A DNA stretch of 64,000 nt from GCA-2733415 sp965178655 (GTDB lineage: Bacteria > Bacteroidota > Bacteroidia > Flavobacteriales > Flavobacteriaceae), in the NCBI GenBank assembly GCA_965178655.1, contig OZ238266.1, positions 1,054,001-1,118,000 of the forward strand. Direction: 5' to 3'. Positions 25,405 to 34,298 of this stretch are shown here, piece by piece; the first letter of the stretch is position 1; every line of letters starts with the position of its first letter. Under the pieces are notes generated by a model. That model was not told where the DNA came from, did no database searches, and worked only from the letters and a program-made list of their open reading frames with translations. A program made the position numbers and the translations under genes.

Positions 25405-26067
25405 TTAATAGGTTTCTTTTCCTGTTTTTCCTAAAACAATTGCTACTCCAGAAGATGTACCTAGGCGAGATGCTCCAGCAGCAATATAATCTAATGCCAT
25501 TTGAGCAGTTTTAACACCTCCTGATGCTTTAATTTTTATTTTTCCTTGAGTAGCATCTTTCATTAACATTATGTCTTCTATACTAGCACCTCTCAAACCA
25601 AATCCTGTTGATGTTTTAATAAAATCTGCTCCTGCCAAGAGTGATAATTCACTCGCTTTTTTAATTTCCTCAGCAGACAAATATCCTGTTTCTAAAATAA
25701 CTTTTAATACTTTTAATGGCATCGTTCTTTTTATTGATTGGATATCTTTTAGTACTTTTTTATAATTTTTATTTTTTAACGCGCTTATGTTTATAACCAT
25801 ATCTATTTCATCAGCGCCATTTTTTAAAGCGTTTTTAGTCTCAAACACTTTTGCTTTTGTAGTCATTGCTCCTAAAGGAAATCCTACTACACAACATACC
25901 TTAACGCTACTATTCTCTAACTGTTTTTTAGTCCGCTTTACATAACAGCCATGTACACATACTGAGAAAAAAAGATGCTGGACGGCCTCTTTACATAACT
26001 TATCTATGTCTTGCTTTGTTGCTGTTGGGCTTAAAAGCGTATGATCTATGTATTTGTGTAATTCCAT
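25405..26067 (-). CDS. deoC: Deoxyribose-phosphate aldolase
   Basis: 220 residues. DeoC cleaves 2-deoxyribose 5-phosphate to acetaldehyde and glyceraldehyde 3-phosphate. Visible: the N-terminal YIDHTLLSPTAT, the barrel strand GADEIDMVIN, the Schiff-base lysine in ADFIKTSTGFG (the K of FIKT) and the phosphate-binding KASGGVKT. The frame extends upstream to an ATG at 26127, but family alignment and the promoter position favour MELHKYIDH at 26067. The -7 box ends three bases before this ATG, so the transcript is probably leaderless. First gene of a deoxynucleoside salvage operon with deoD and rpiB. Confidence 0.95.
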   Translation of the reverse strand: MELHKYIDHTLLSPTATKQDIDKLCKEAVQHLFFSVCVHGCYVKRTKKQLENSSVKVCCVVGFPLGAMTTKAKVFETKNALKNGADEIDMVINISALKNKNYKKVLKDIQSIKRTMPLKVLKVILETGYLSAEEIKKASELSLLAGADFIKTSTGFGLRGASIEDIMLMKDATQGKIKIKASGGVKTAQMALDYIAAGASRLGTSSGVAIVLGKTGKETY

Positions 26068-26070
26068 ATT

Positions 26071-26098
26071 CAAATATATTAGATTTATAAAATTACAA
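26071..26098 (-). promoter_or_regulatory. Promoter of deoC-deoD-rpiB
   Basis: Reverse strand: TTG (26096-26098), a 17-base spacer and TATATTTG (26071-26078). It abuts the deoC ATG at 26067. Confidence 0.55.
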
Positions 26099-26176
26099 CA
26101 ATGATTTTTATCAGTATCTAAAATCATTTTTATTTTTTATATTAGCCTTTATTAAATCATCTTTTAGATTCGTATT

Positions 26177-26689
26177 ATGAATAAAAAAACACTTTTAGCA
26201 GGGGCGGCATCGCTACTACTCTTTTCATGTCAGCAAGAGAAAACTGCATTTGTAGATAATGAAGTTTTGGTTGAAGAGTACCAAGAAAGGAAAGATATTG
26301 AAGAAAAATATAAAGCTAAAATTGCTGCTTTAACAAAGAAAAAAGATAGCATAGGTCTGGTGTTACAATCTGAAGGACTTGCATTGCAAGAGAAGGGAGA
26401 AAGACTTTCTGAATCTGCAAAACAAGAACTTTACGGACCGTATATTCAAAAAAGGCAATTGTTACAACAGCTCTTGCAACAAGAGGAGCAAGCCATGAGT
26501 TCGGAAAGTCAAACAGAGATAGATGAGCTGCTTAAAAAAATAAAAGATGCTATTACTGCCTATGGAAGAGAAAATGAGTACACCTATATTTTTGGGAAAA
26601 ACCAAGCTGGAAGTGTGCTTTATGGCGCTGAAAAGAATGACATTACAACACCTATTTTAGAAAATTTAAATGCTCAGTATTCTAAATAA
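26177..26689 (+). CDS. OmpH/Skp-like lipoprotein
   Basis: 170 residues. A lipoprotein signal peptide ends at a lipobox-like LLFSC (Cys 18). The mature protein has the Skp/OmpH plan: a short beta strand (TAFVDNEVLVEEY), long charged helices with coiled-coil character (about residues 40-125) and a final conserved strand region YTYIFGKNQAGSVLYG. Skp proteins are periplasmic chaperones for outer-membrane proteins. Lipid-anchored versions are common in Bacteroidota, but their exact role is unclear. Monocistronic, with a strong hairpin downstream. Confidence 0.82.
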   Translation: MNKKTLLAGAASLLLFSCQQEKTAFVDNEVLVEEYQERKDIEEKYKAKIAALTKKKDSIGLVLQSEGLALQEKGERLSESAKQELYGPYIQKRQLLQQLLQQEEQAMSSESQTEIDELLKKIKDAITAYGRENEYTYIFGKNQAGSVLYGAEKNDITTPILENLNAQYSK

Positions 26690-26704
26690 TTAAACAGGAT
26701 AAAT

Positions 26705-26740
26705 AAAAAGGGGACGCTATTTAAGCGTCCCCTTTTTATT
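26705..26740 (+). terminator. Terminator of the OmpH-like gene
   Basis: A strong stem aaaaaggggacgct / agcgtccccttttt, followed by att. Confidence 0.88.
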
Positions 26741-26854
26741 TGCTCTTACCTTATAACCTCTATAGAAACACACTGGCTGTATTTCTTATTCATAAAATAA
26801 TACTCTAATATTTACCTAAACACAGATTAGGTTTTTTTGTTTAGTTTACTGCAT

Positions 26855-26890
26855 AAAAAAATCTCGAGAGTTTCCTCTCGAGATTTTTTT
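26855..26890 (-). terminator. Terminator of the OmpA-family gene
   Basis: A 16-base perfect stem around ctcgagag / ctctcgag with A/T flanks, lying 25 bases after the reverse-strand stop codon. Symmetrical, so it may also block forward transcription. Confidence 0.85.
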
Positions 26891-26914
26891 ATTACGTTTA
26901 AGTTTATCTTTAGC

Positions 26915-28312
26915 TTATTTTGCTAATTTAACCTCTACTCTTCTATTTTCTTTTCTTCCTGAAGCTGTAATATTAGAGTTAGCCGGAGCTGTTTCTCCAA
27001 ACCCTATTGTTGATAATCTTTCTGGAGAAATACCATTAGATACAAACCATGCTTTTACTGCATTTACTCTTTCTTCAGATAATTGTTGGTTTCTTTTAGC
27101 ACTACCTACGCTATCCGCATGTCCTTCTAATACAAACTTAGCTGATGGGTATGCTTTAAATATTTCATTCATTGCAACCAATGCTTCTTTTGCTTGTTTT
27201 TTAAATGATGCTTTTCCTGTATCAAACAAAATTACTTTAGCATAATCATTAAGCTTATTTACAATTTCTTCATCTATTTCAGGACAACCATTGTTTGCAA
27301 CAGTTCCTGCAACATTAACACATTGATCATCTTTATCTAACACTGAATCACCATCAGTATCAGGCCAAGGACATCCGTTATTTTCAGATGGACCTGCAAC
27401 TTGAGGACAAGTATCTTTAGCGTCTGCTACGCCATCTGCATCTGCATCAGGACAACCTGCTAATTCTTTTAATCCAGCAACATCAACACATGCATCATTA
27501 GGGTCAGAAACACCATCACCGTCAGTATCAGCACATCCGTTATGTTCTACTGTTCCTGCAATTTCAGGACAATCATCTTTAGCATCTTCAATTCCGTCAC
27601 CGTCAGTATCAGGACAACCATTAAACTCTTCTAATCCTGCTACTTCTGGACAAACATCTTTTTTATCATAAACACCATCTCCGTCAGTATCTTTTCCTCC
27701 AATTGCCAACACAAGTCCTAAAGTATGTTGAAAGTTGTTTAGATTTTCAAGCTTTTCAGAGAAATTAGAGTTATAAGTTGTTTGTGCTCTTAATGCAAGA
27801 TTGTCATTAAACCAAAAGTTAACTCCTAATCCAGCTCCTGCGCTTAAACTTTTTTCATCCATCATCCAAATATATCCTGCATTTGCTTTTAAGTACGGGT
27901 CTATACTCTTTGATCCTTTCCAAAGGCTATTAAAGTGATAGTTTACTCCTAAACCTAAATTGAAAACTTCTTCGCTAACTGCTGGAGTAATCATCACATT
28001 TACATTTTGTTTGTTTCCTATCTGTTCAACTACTGCGTATGCAGCTGAAAAATTAACTGAAACCCCATCTCCAAGATACCTTCCTAAACTAATACTTGGT
28101 CCAAAGTTCCATTGATCCTCTATGTTTAGGAACTCATCAAAAATTGTTGCTTCCTCACCTTTATCATTAATAGTACCATCATTTCCAGCCGCAAAAAAAT
28201 CTACTGCTGTAGTCCCCAGTGTTATAGACCATGGGTTATCTTCTGTCTGTGCGCTAGCACTGAACCCAATAATTAAGGCACATGCTACTAGTACTTTAGT
28301 AATTTGTTTCAT
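26915..28312 (-). CDS. OmpA-family outer-membrane protein with thrombospondin type 3 repeats
   Basis: 465 residues. A signal peptide (residues 1-21, ending SASAQ) is followed by an eight-stranded barrel-like domain to about residue 205. Next come five or six thrombospondin type 3 repeats of the form DTDGDGVxDxxDxCP (residues ~208-345), which bind calcium in related proteins. The C-terminal OmpA domain (residues ~350-465: ILFDTGKASF, VLEGHADSVGSAKRN, LSEERVNAVKAW, NRRVEVKL) binds peptidoglycan. It therefore links outer membrane and cell wall, like OprF. Well expressed in relatives. Own terminator downstream; no operon partner. Confidence 0.93.
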   Translation of the reverse strand: MKQITKVLVACALIIGFSASAQTEDNPWSITLGTTAVDFFAAGNDGTINDKGEEATIFDEFLNIEDQWNFGPSISLGRYLGDGVSVNFSAAYAVVEQIGNKQNVNVMITPAVSEEVFNLGLGVNYHFNSLWKGSKSIDPYLKANAGYIWMMDEKSLSAGAGLGVNFWFNDNLALRAQTTYNSNFSEKLENLNNFQHTLGLVLAIGGKDTDGDGVYDKKDVCPEVAGLEEFNGCPDTDGDGIEDAKDDCPEIAGTVEHNGCADTDGDGVSDPNDACVDVAGLKELAGCPDADADGVADAKDTCPQVAGPSENNGCPWPDTDGDSVLDKDDQCVNVAGTVANNGCPEIDEEIVNKLNDYAKVILFDTGKASFKKQAKEALVAMNEIFKAYPSAKFVLEGHADSVGSAKRNQQLSEERVNAVKAWFVSNGISPERLSTIGFGETAPANSNITASGRKENRRVEVKLAK

Positions 28313-28431
28313 TTTAATTTGATTTAATTTTGTTAATCTTATACAAATGTAGTCGGTTAATCGATATTTACAAACATTTAAGCGATTAATTTATGTTTTT
28401 AAAAAGCTTAAACACTTGTATTTACAAGTAT

Positions 28432-29628
28432 TTAAGCAATTATGTTTAACTTTTTAGCCACTTTTGTAAAAGCTTGTATTGCTTTATCTAGGTGTTCTTT
28501 TTTATGAGCAGCTGACAATTGTACTCTAATACGTGCTTTATCTTTTGGCACTACAGGGTAGAAAAACCCTATAACATAAATACCTTCTTCTAGCAGCATA
28601 TCTGCCATAGTTTGTGATAGTTTTGCATCATATAACATAACAGGTACAATGGCAGAATCGCCGTCTACAATATCGAGCCCTGCTGCTTTCATACCCTTTT
28701 TAAAGTAATTGGTATTCCATTCTAGTTTATCACGCAGGTCTGTGTTACTGTCTAGCATTTCAAATACTTTTATGGAAGCACCTACTATTGCAGGGGCTAG
28801 TGAATTTGAAAACAAGTATGGACGCGAACGTTGACGTAATAATTCGATAATTTCTTTTTTACCGGTAGTATATCCTCCCATGGCACCTCCAAGAGCTTTA
28901 CCTAGTGTTCCTGTAATGATGTCTATTCTATCTAACACTCCTTTTGCCTCAAGTGTTCCTCTTCCTGTTTTTCCAATAAACCCTGCAGAGTGGCACTCAT
29001 CAATCATTACTAAAGCGTCATATTTATCGGCTAAATCGCAAATTTTATCTAAAGGTGCTACAATGCCATCCATAGAAAATACACCATCAGTTACAATAAT
29101 TTTAAATCGTGCACCATTTTCATTTGCAGCAATAAGTTGTTGCTCTAAATCATTCATGTCGCTATTTTGATAACGATATCTTGCAGCTTTACACAAACGA
29201 ACACCATCAATAATTGAGGCGTGATTTAAAGAGTCTGAGATAATAGCATCTTCTTTTCCTAGTAAGGGCTCAAAAACACCTCCATTTGCATCAAATGCTG
29301 CTGCATATAGTATGGTATCTTCTGTGCTATAAAAGTTTGCTATTTTTTCTTCTAATGTTTTATGAATGTCTTGAGTTCCGCAAATAAAACGAACAGAAGA
29401 CATACCAAAACCATGCGTGTCCATAGCGTCTTTTGCCGCTTGAATAACCTCTGGGTGAGATGATAGGCCTAAATAATTATTGGCACAAAAATTAATAACT
29501 TCTTCACCTGTTGAAATTTTTATTATAGCATCTTGAGGAGAGGTAATTATACGCTCTTTTTTATACAGTCCGTTATCTTTAATGTCTTGTATCTCTTTAG
29601 CCAAATGTGTTTTTATATTTCCGTACAT
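28432..29628 (-). CDS. kbl: Glycine C-acetyltransferase (2-amino-3-ketobutyrate CoA ligase)
   Basis: 398 residues, a PLP enzyme of the alpha-oxoamine synthase family. It converts 2-amino-3-ketobutyrate plus CoA to glycine and acetyl-CoA, the second step of threonine catabolism. Visible: NYLGLSSHPEV near residue 52, GMSSVRFICGT, the substrate-binding DECHSAGFIG and the PLP lysine in GTLGKALGGAMGGY. Length and the YLFSNSLAPA segment favour Kbl over serine palmitoyltransferase or BioF. Its partner tdh is at 4.7 kb, not adjacent as in E. coli. The promoter box TACTTTTG is at 29655-29662. Confidence 0.93.
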   Translation of the reverse strand: MYGNIKTHLAKEIQDIKDNGLYKKERIITSPQDAIIKISTGEEVINFCANNYLGLSSHPEVIQAAKDAMDTHGFGMSSVRFICGTQDIHKTLEEKIANFYSTEDTILYAAAFDANGGVFEPLLGKEDAIISDSLNHASIIDGVRLCKAARYRYQNSDMNDLEQQLIAANENGARFKIIVTDGVFSMDGIVAPLDKICDLADKYDALVMIDECHSAGFIGKTGRGTLEAKGVLDRIDIITGTLGKALGGAMGGYTTGKKEIIELLRQRSRPYLFSNSLAPAIVGASIKVFEMLDSNTDLRDKLEWNTNYFKKGMKAAGLDIVDGDSAIVPVMLYDAKLSQTMADMLLEEGIYVIGFFYPVVPKDKARIRVQLSAAHKKEHLDKAIQAFTKVAKKLNIIA

Positions 29629-29654
29629 AATATATTATTGTTTAGTTGTGTGTG

Positions 29655-29662
29655 CAAAAGTA
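29655..29662 (-). promoter_or_regulatory. -7 element of kbl
   Basis: Reads TACTTTTG on the reverse strand, matching TAnnTTTG. It lies just beyond the stop codon of the upstream helicase gene. Confidence 0.5.
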
Positions 29663-29671
29663 CTTATTTTG

Positions 29672-32600
29672 TTATATAACTTCTACTATTTTAATTTCTT
29701 CGCTTAAATAAATTAGTATTTTCTTGTCAATTTTATAATCCATCTCTTGTAATGCGATAGCATACCCTATTACTTGTTGTTCGTGAGAAGGGCTATAAGC
29801 CCCTGTTTTATAATCTATTATTGTAGCTACATTGTTTACTATAACTACACGATCTGGGATACTAATGCTACCTGTTTTTAGTAATATGGGCTGCTCATTA
29901 TACACCGTATATTTTTCTGTAAAATACTCCGATACCGCTGTATTCTGAATTAAATCTGTAATGATAGGCTCTAGTTTTTGTTGTTGTTCTTGGGTTATTG
30001 TACCTGCCAAAATAAGTTCTTGAAAAACAATAGAAATATCACGTTTGTAAGTGATTTTTGAAAGAATTAGATGAATTAGGTTCCCTTTTTCAATAGCCGC
30101 CTCTTGATCTGTATCCCATAAACAAGCCGATTTAGTAACGATTGCTAAATTGTGATTTAATCGAGATTCACTTATAAACGACAGTGGTTCTGCTGCTGCT
30201 ATTACGGTTGGCTTTGATCTTTTTTCTTTAGCACCAAATTCATATTCAACAATTGTGTCTTCCCACCTGTTAACCTTTTTTAGATAGTTGATGAACAAGC
30301 CTGAATAACGCTTTAGATTTTCATTTCCTGTCTTTTTAATTATTTTTTTTGCAGAGATAATATACAGTTGCTCCTTAGGTCTTGTTAAAGCAACGTATAG
30401 TACATTTAAGGCGTCTAGTTGTAATTGACTATCTCTCTTTTCTGACAAGATTTTTCCGGATTCACCATAGTTTTCAACCAGTTTACCATAAGAGATGTAT
30501 GCTTCTGTAAAACCGTTATACATTTCAGGGTCAATGGGCAGCCATGCCTTGGGTTCTATTTCTTTGTAGATTTCTTTTTCTGCAAAAGGATAAATCACAA
30601 TAGGAAACTCTAAGCCTTTTGATTTGTGAACTGTCATGATATTTACTGCATCAACTCCTTGAGGGGCTACAATACTTAGTTTTTCTTTTTTGAGTTCCCA
30701 AAAATCTAAAAAATCTGGGATGTTTGCTGTTTTCTTTTGTGTAAATAGCAACACTTCGTCTAAAAAGTAATGCACGTGTGCGTTAGATTTATTCACTAAT
30801 AAAAACGAACGTACTATCTGAGAAACCAACTCATACAAAGGCATTGTTTGCACTAGAGAGTAATCAAAGTGCAGTTGATAGTACTTTGATATGTAATTAA
30901 ACATCTCTGAAACATCTAAGGATGATAGTTTGGCACAAAACTGATGTTCATTAGATTTAATTTCTAATTTTTTATATAAAAAATGTGCAATATCTACTGC
31001 GTGGTTTCGCTGATTTGGTGTTGCCAAATAACGTAACATTTTAATTATAAACTGTACTTCTTCCGATTTACTGAGCAGCAACGTTTCTGAAGAAATAATA
31101 GATATGCCTTGTTCCGACAAATAGTCGGCAATAGCCACCCCTTCTTTTCGCTTATTTGTTACCACACAAATATCTGCCAAACAAAACCCTTGTTCAAGAA
31201 CATTTTCAATAATTTCTAACACCCTTTCTTGGTAGAGCAAAATAGACTCATCTGCCGATACATCTTTAATAAATGATAGGTTTACATAACCTCCTTTTTT
31301 ATTGTTTGTATTTTGGTCATTTCCTATTTTATATAACTCTTGATGGGTTTCATTAACAAAATGGGACGATATATGAGTGAAAAATTCATTATTAAAACCA
31401 ATAATCTCACTATAACTTCTATAATTTGTATCTAAATTTTCAACCTTTTTCTTTAAATAAAACGGCTCTTCATCCTCATATAAATCTATAAATTGTTCTG
31501 GCTTTCCGCCACGCCAACGATAAATAGCTTGCTTGGCATCTCCTACAATCATTAATGAGTTTTGCTCATTATTACGTGCTTCGCTTAACAAAGCGTTTTC
31601 GGCAAGGGGCATTAAATTTTGCCATTGCATTTCTGAAGTATCTTGAAACTCATCAATAAAATAATTCTGATAACGCTCTCCTATACGTTCATATATAAAT
31701 GGTGCTGGCTGTTGTTTTATCTCATCAGAAATAATCTTATTAAAGTCTGATATTAGTATTATATTTTGTTCCTCTTGAATTTGTTGTAGCGACTTATATA
31801 CTTCGTTTAAAACCGATAATGGAATGAGGTGTTTTAAAAAATTAGACGTGAAATGGTGTTCAAAAAACAGTTCTTTTGTAGCACTAAAACAATCTGCTAT
31901 AGTCTTTTGAAGTGTGTTAATTACTGACGCTAACTCATCTGACGTTTTACTTTTAGCGTAAATTGTTTCTCCTGAGAGCAATTTTCTTTGCCATACTGCA
32001 CCGTCATACTTAACATCTAAATTCCCTTTAGATAGTTTTGAAAAATACGCATGTATAGGTTTAATTTCCGATGGTGTTATTCCTAACTCCTCAAAACGAC
32101 TCAGCATGTCTTTAGCAGCGGCTTGCATGTCTGCTTCAAGCACTGCCTTTTTATTATTAAGAAGGGTTTTTAATGTTATAAAATCGGTTATTGTTTTGTT
32201 TTCTAATAATTGTAAATGCGGAATTTGATTTTCATTTAACAACAATTTAGCTGTTTTAAAAATATCTAATGAAATATCCCAACTTTTATCTTCATCAGAC
32301 TTTTGAACAGCATAATCTACTAACAACTTAGTAATTTTAGGATCTTCGCCTATTTTAGAAATAACATTATTTACAGCCTCTTCAAGAAAATCTTCCGTCT
32401 CTAAGGCCACCTCAAAATTTTGAGGTATTTTTAAATCATGTGCAAAAGTTCTAATAACCCTATGGGTAAATGTATCTATTGTTACAATATCAAAAGCAGC
32501 ATAGTTACTTAGTATTGCATCATGCATTTTTACCGCCCTTTTGTGAATTTCTAGAGGCGTTACTTTTAAGTCTTCAGCAATTGCACTTAAGAGTGTCTTG

Positions 32601-32845
32601 GCATCTTTAAATTCATCTGTTACAGTGTTTTCTAATATTGTACTATCAGAAAATAGTTTTAAACTTGTAATAATTCTTTCTTTCATTTCTGCAACAGCCT
32701 TATTAGTAAAGGTTATTGCTAAAATATGTCTGTATTTATCTTTATTGTATGATGTAAAAAGTGTTTTCAAATACACCTTAACAAGGGTAAATGTTTTTCC
32801 TGACCCTGCAGAGGCATTATAAACGGTAAAAGAATTTGAATTCAT
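29672..32845 (-). CDS. AddA/RecB-like helicase-nuclease (UvrD family)
   Basis: 1057 residues, a superfamily 1A helicase of the AddA type for double-strand-break end processing. Visible: Walker A ASAGSGKT (residues 11-18), HILAITFTNKAVAEMKER (motif Ia), FIDEFQDTSEMQW (motif II), GDAKQAIYRWRGG (motif III), NTNYRS (written DTNYRS), VNIMTVHKSKGLEFP (motif V), NVLYVALTRPKEQLY (motif VI), and near the C-terminus DRVV...IIDYKTG followed by QQVIGYA, the PD-(D/E)XK nuclease core. A TTG at 32857 is in frame, but the ATG at 32845 is better. The usual AddB-like partner is not next to it. The gene is single, with kbl downstream under its own promoter. Confidence 0.9.
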   Translation of the reverse strand: MNSNSFTVYNASAGSGKTFTLVKVYLKTLFTSYNKDKYRHILAITFTNKAVAEMKERIITSLKLFSDSTILENTVTDEFKDAKTLLSAIAEDLKVTPLEIHKRAVKMHDAILSNYAAFDIVTIDTFTHRVIRTFAHDLKIPQNFEVALETEDFLEEAVNNVISKIGEDPKITKLLVDYAVQKSDEDKSWDISLDIFKTAKLLLNENQIPHLQLLENKTITDFITLKTLLNNKKAVLEADMQAAAKDMLSRFEELGITPSEIKPIHAYFSKLSKGNLDVKYDGAVWQRKLLSGETIYAKSKTSDELASVINTLQKTIADCFSATKELFFEHHFTSNFLKHLIPLSVLNEVYKSLQQIQEEQNIILISDFNKIISDEIKQQPAPFIYERIGERYQNYFIDEFQDTSEMQWQNLMPLAENALLSEARNNEQNSLMIVGDAKQAIYRWRGGKPEQFIDLYEDEEPFYLKKKVENLDTNYRSYSEIIGFNNEFFTHISSHFVNETHQELYKIGNDQNTNNKKGGYVNLSFIKDVSADESILLYQERVLEIIENVLEQGFCLADICVVTNKRKEGVAIADYLSEQGISIISSETLLLSKSEEVQFIIKMLRYLATPNQRNHAVDIAHFLYKKLEIKSNEHQFCAKLSSLDVSEMFNYISKYYQLHFDYSLVQTMPLYELVSQIVRSFLLVNKSNAHVHYFLDEVLLFTQKKTANIPDFLDFWELKKEKLSIVAPQGVDAVNIMTVHKSKGLEFPIVIYPFAEKEIYKEIEPKAWLPIDPEMYNGFTEAYISYGKLVENYGESGKILSEKRDSQLQLDALNVLYVALTRPKEQLYIISAKKIIKKTGNENLKRYSGLFINYLKKVNRWEDTIVEYEFGAKEKRSKPTVIAAAEPLSFISESRLNHNLAIVTKSACLWDTDQEAAIEKGNLIHLILSKITYKRDISIVFQELILAGTITQEQQQKLEPIITDLIQNTAVSEYFTEKYTVYNEQPILLKTGSISIPDRVVIVNNVATIIDYKTGAYSPSHEQQVIGYAIALQEMDYKIDKKILIYLSEEIKIVEVI

Positions 32846-33054
32846 TATTTGCGGCAATTATAATCTAACACAATATACAAACTTAATAGCGGAATAGAGA
32901 TTAATTATTTTATTTCATTACTAATAAGCTTTTCTTTTTGTAATTTTGAAAAACATTAAGCTTTTGGTTTTACTTTAGTAATTTTACCCTTTAGCTTAAA
33001 TGTTTCAAAATCACCCTTTAGGCTGATTATTTTATAAATTTAAACACATATATT

Positions 33055-33663
33055 ATGGCTTTTGAACTACCAAAATTAACTTATGCGTATGATGCATTAG
33101 AACCGAATATTGATGCAAGAACAATGGAAATTCACCATTCAAAACATCACAATGGATATACTACTAAATTAAACGCAGCAGTAGCAGGAACTGATTTAGA
33201 AGGGAAGTCTATTGAAGATATTTTAGCAAACTTAGACATGAACAACAACGCTGTTCGTAATAATGGTGGTGGATTTTACAACCACTCTTTATTTTGGACT
33301 GTTATGAATCCTGCAGATAAAGGAACGCTTTCGGGCGATTTAGAAGCGGCAATTATTGCTGAATTTGGGTCTGTAGATGCGTTTAAAACAGCTTTTTCTA
33401 ACGCAGCTGCCACACAATTTGGTTCTGGATGGGCTTGGCTATGTGTGCATAAAGGCGGAAAGGTAAGCGTTTGTTCTACACCAAACCAAGACAACCCTTT
33501 AATGCCTGGTGTTACCTGTTCTGGAACGCCTATTTTAGGTTTAGATGTTTGGGAACATGCTTACTACTTAAACTACCAAAACAGAAGACCAGATTATATT
33601 AATGCATTTTTTAATGTTATTAACTGGAATGAAGTTGCTAAACGCTACGCGGAAAGCAAATAA
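33055..33663 (+). CDS. sodA: Superoxide dismutase, Fe/Mn family (Mn-like)
   Basis: 202 residues, cytoplasmic (no signal peptide). It dismutates superoxide to oxygen and peroxide. Metal ligands: the His in EIHHSKHH (His 27 region), the His in NHSLFW, and Asp and His in DVWEHAYYL. The NNGGGFYNHSLFW segment and the Gln of PNQDNPL are the arrangement usually seen in manganese rather than iron enzymes, but metal choice cannot be settled by sequence. A TAATTTTG promoter-like box lies at 32941-32948, and a strong hairpin follows the gene. Confidence 0.95.
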   Translation: MAFELPKLTYAYDALEPNIDARTMEIHHSKHHNGYTTKLNAAVAGTDLEGKSIEDILANLDMNNNAVRNNGGGFYNHSLFWTVMNPADKGTLSGDLEAAIIAEFGSVDAFKTAFSNAAATQFGSGWAWLCVHKGGKVSVCSTPNQDNPLMPGVTCSGTPILGLDVWEHAYYLNYQNRRPDYINAFFNVINWNEVAKRYAESK

Positions 33664-33681
33664 TAACTTTCTTCAATAATT

Positions 33682-33720
33682 AAAAGGGCGTATTGTAAAA
33701 ATTACAATACGCCCTTTTTT
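33682..33720 (+). terminator. Terminator of the superoxide dismutase gene
   Basis: A 17-base perfect stem (33682-33698 with 33702-33718, core gggcgtattgtaa), followed by a T-run. Confidence 0.9.
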
Positions 33721-33730
33721 TATGTGCTAT

Positions 33731-34070
33731 TAGAAACAGGGACTCTAAAACACTCTAGAATGGATTCCCGCCTACGCGGGAAAGACAAGTGATTCCGATA
33801 ACTATCGAGAGGAAAAAGAAAAAGAGAAAAGATATTAGAAGCTATATACAGGAATAAAGACCAGTATTAGTAAGAATGTCTCGCGTATGACGTGCTACGA
33901 AATGACGCAGTTTCCTTGTAAAAGAAAAATAGACATAATTAAACTGAAAACTTGCATAGATTCCGAAACAAGTTCGGAATGACAAAACCAATTCTAAATA
34001 CTGAACACTGAAGTTTTGAATTCCCAACTACTCGCCTGCCTGCCAACGAGGCAGGAAAAAGACAAGCTGC
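33731..34070. repeat. Gene-free region with dispersed palindromic repeats
   Basis: No convincing gene lies between the sod terminator and the purF-like gene. The segment 33731-33788 (tagaaac...actctaaaa...ctctagaa, then the palindrome cccgcctacgcggg and aaagacaa) recurs with small changes at 40967-41023. Other short palindromes are ccgataactatcg near 33795, gattccgaaacaagttcgga near 33960 and gcctgcctgccaacgaggcagg-like DNA near 34035. These resemble the mobile or degenerate palindromic repeats scattered between flavobacterial genes. Confidence 0.65.
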
Positions 34071-34140
34071 TTTGTAATTGTGAATAGAGTGCAACAGAAT
34101 GAAGCAGTCTCCTTGTAAGAAGCAAACAAAAAAGGCATAA

Positions 34141-34169
34141 AAAAAAGGCAAGATAAACTTGCCTTTTTT
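34141..34169 (-). terminator. Terminator downstream of the purF-like gene
   Basis: Stem aaaaaaggcaag / cttgcctttttt with an eight-T run on the reverse strand. It lies 130 bases beyond the purF-like stop codon. Confidence 0.7.
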
Positions 34170-34298
34170 GCCCCAAATCTACCATGAACTTAACCTACTT
34201 ATGTTATGGTGATAGCAAGATATAAACTTATGCTAATAATCTATTATTTTTTAGACGAACGGCCATTATACTTGTTAAAGTGTAATTTTTTAACATTT

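Noticed and set aside
33842..34185. Overlapping short frames after sod (60-70 codons)
   Set aside because: They run through palindromic repeats and terminators, with no domain or promoter support.
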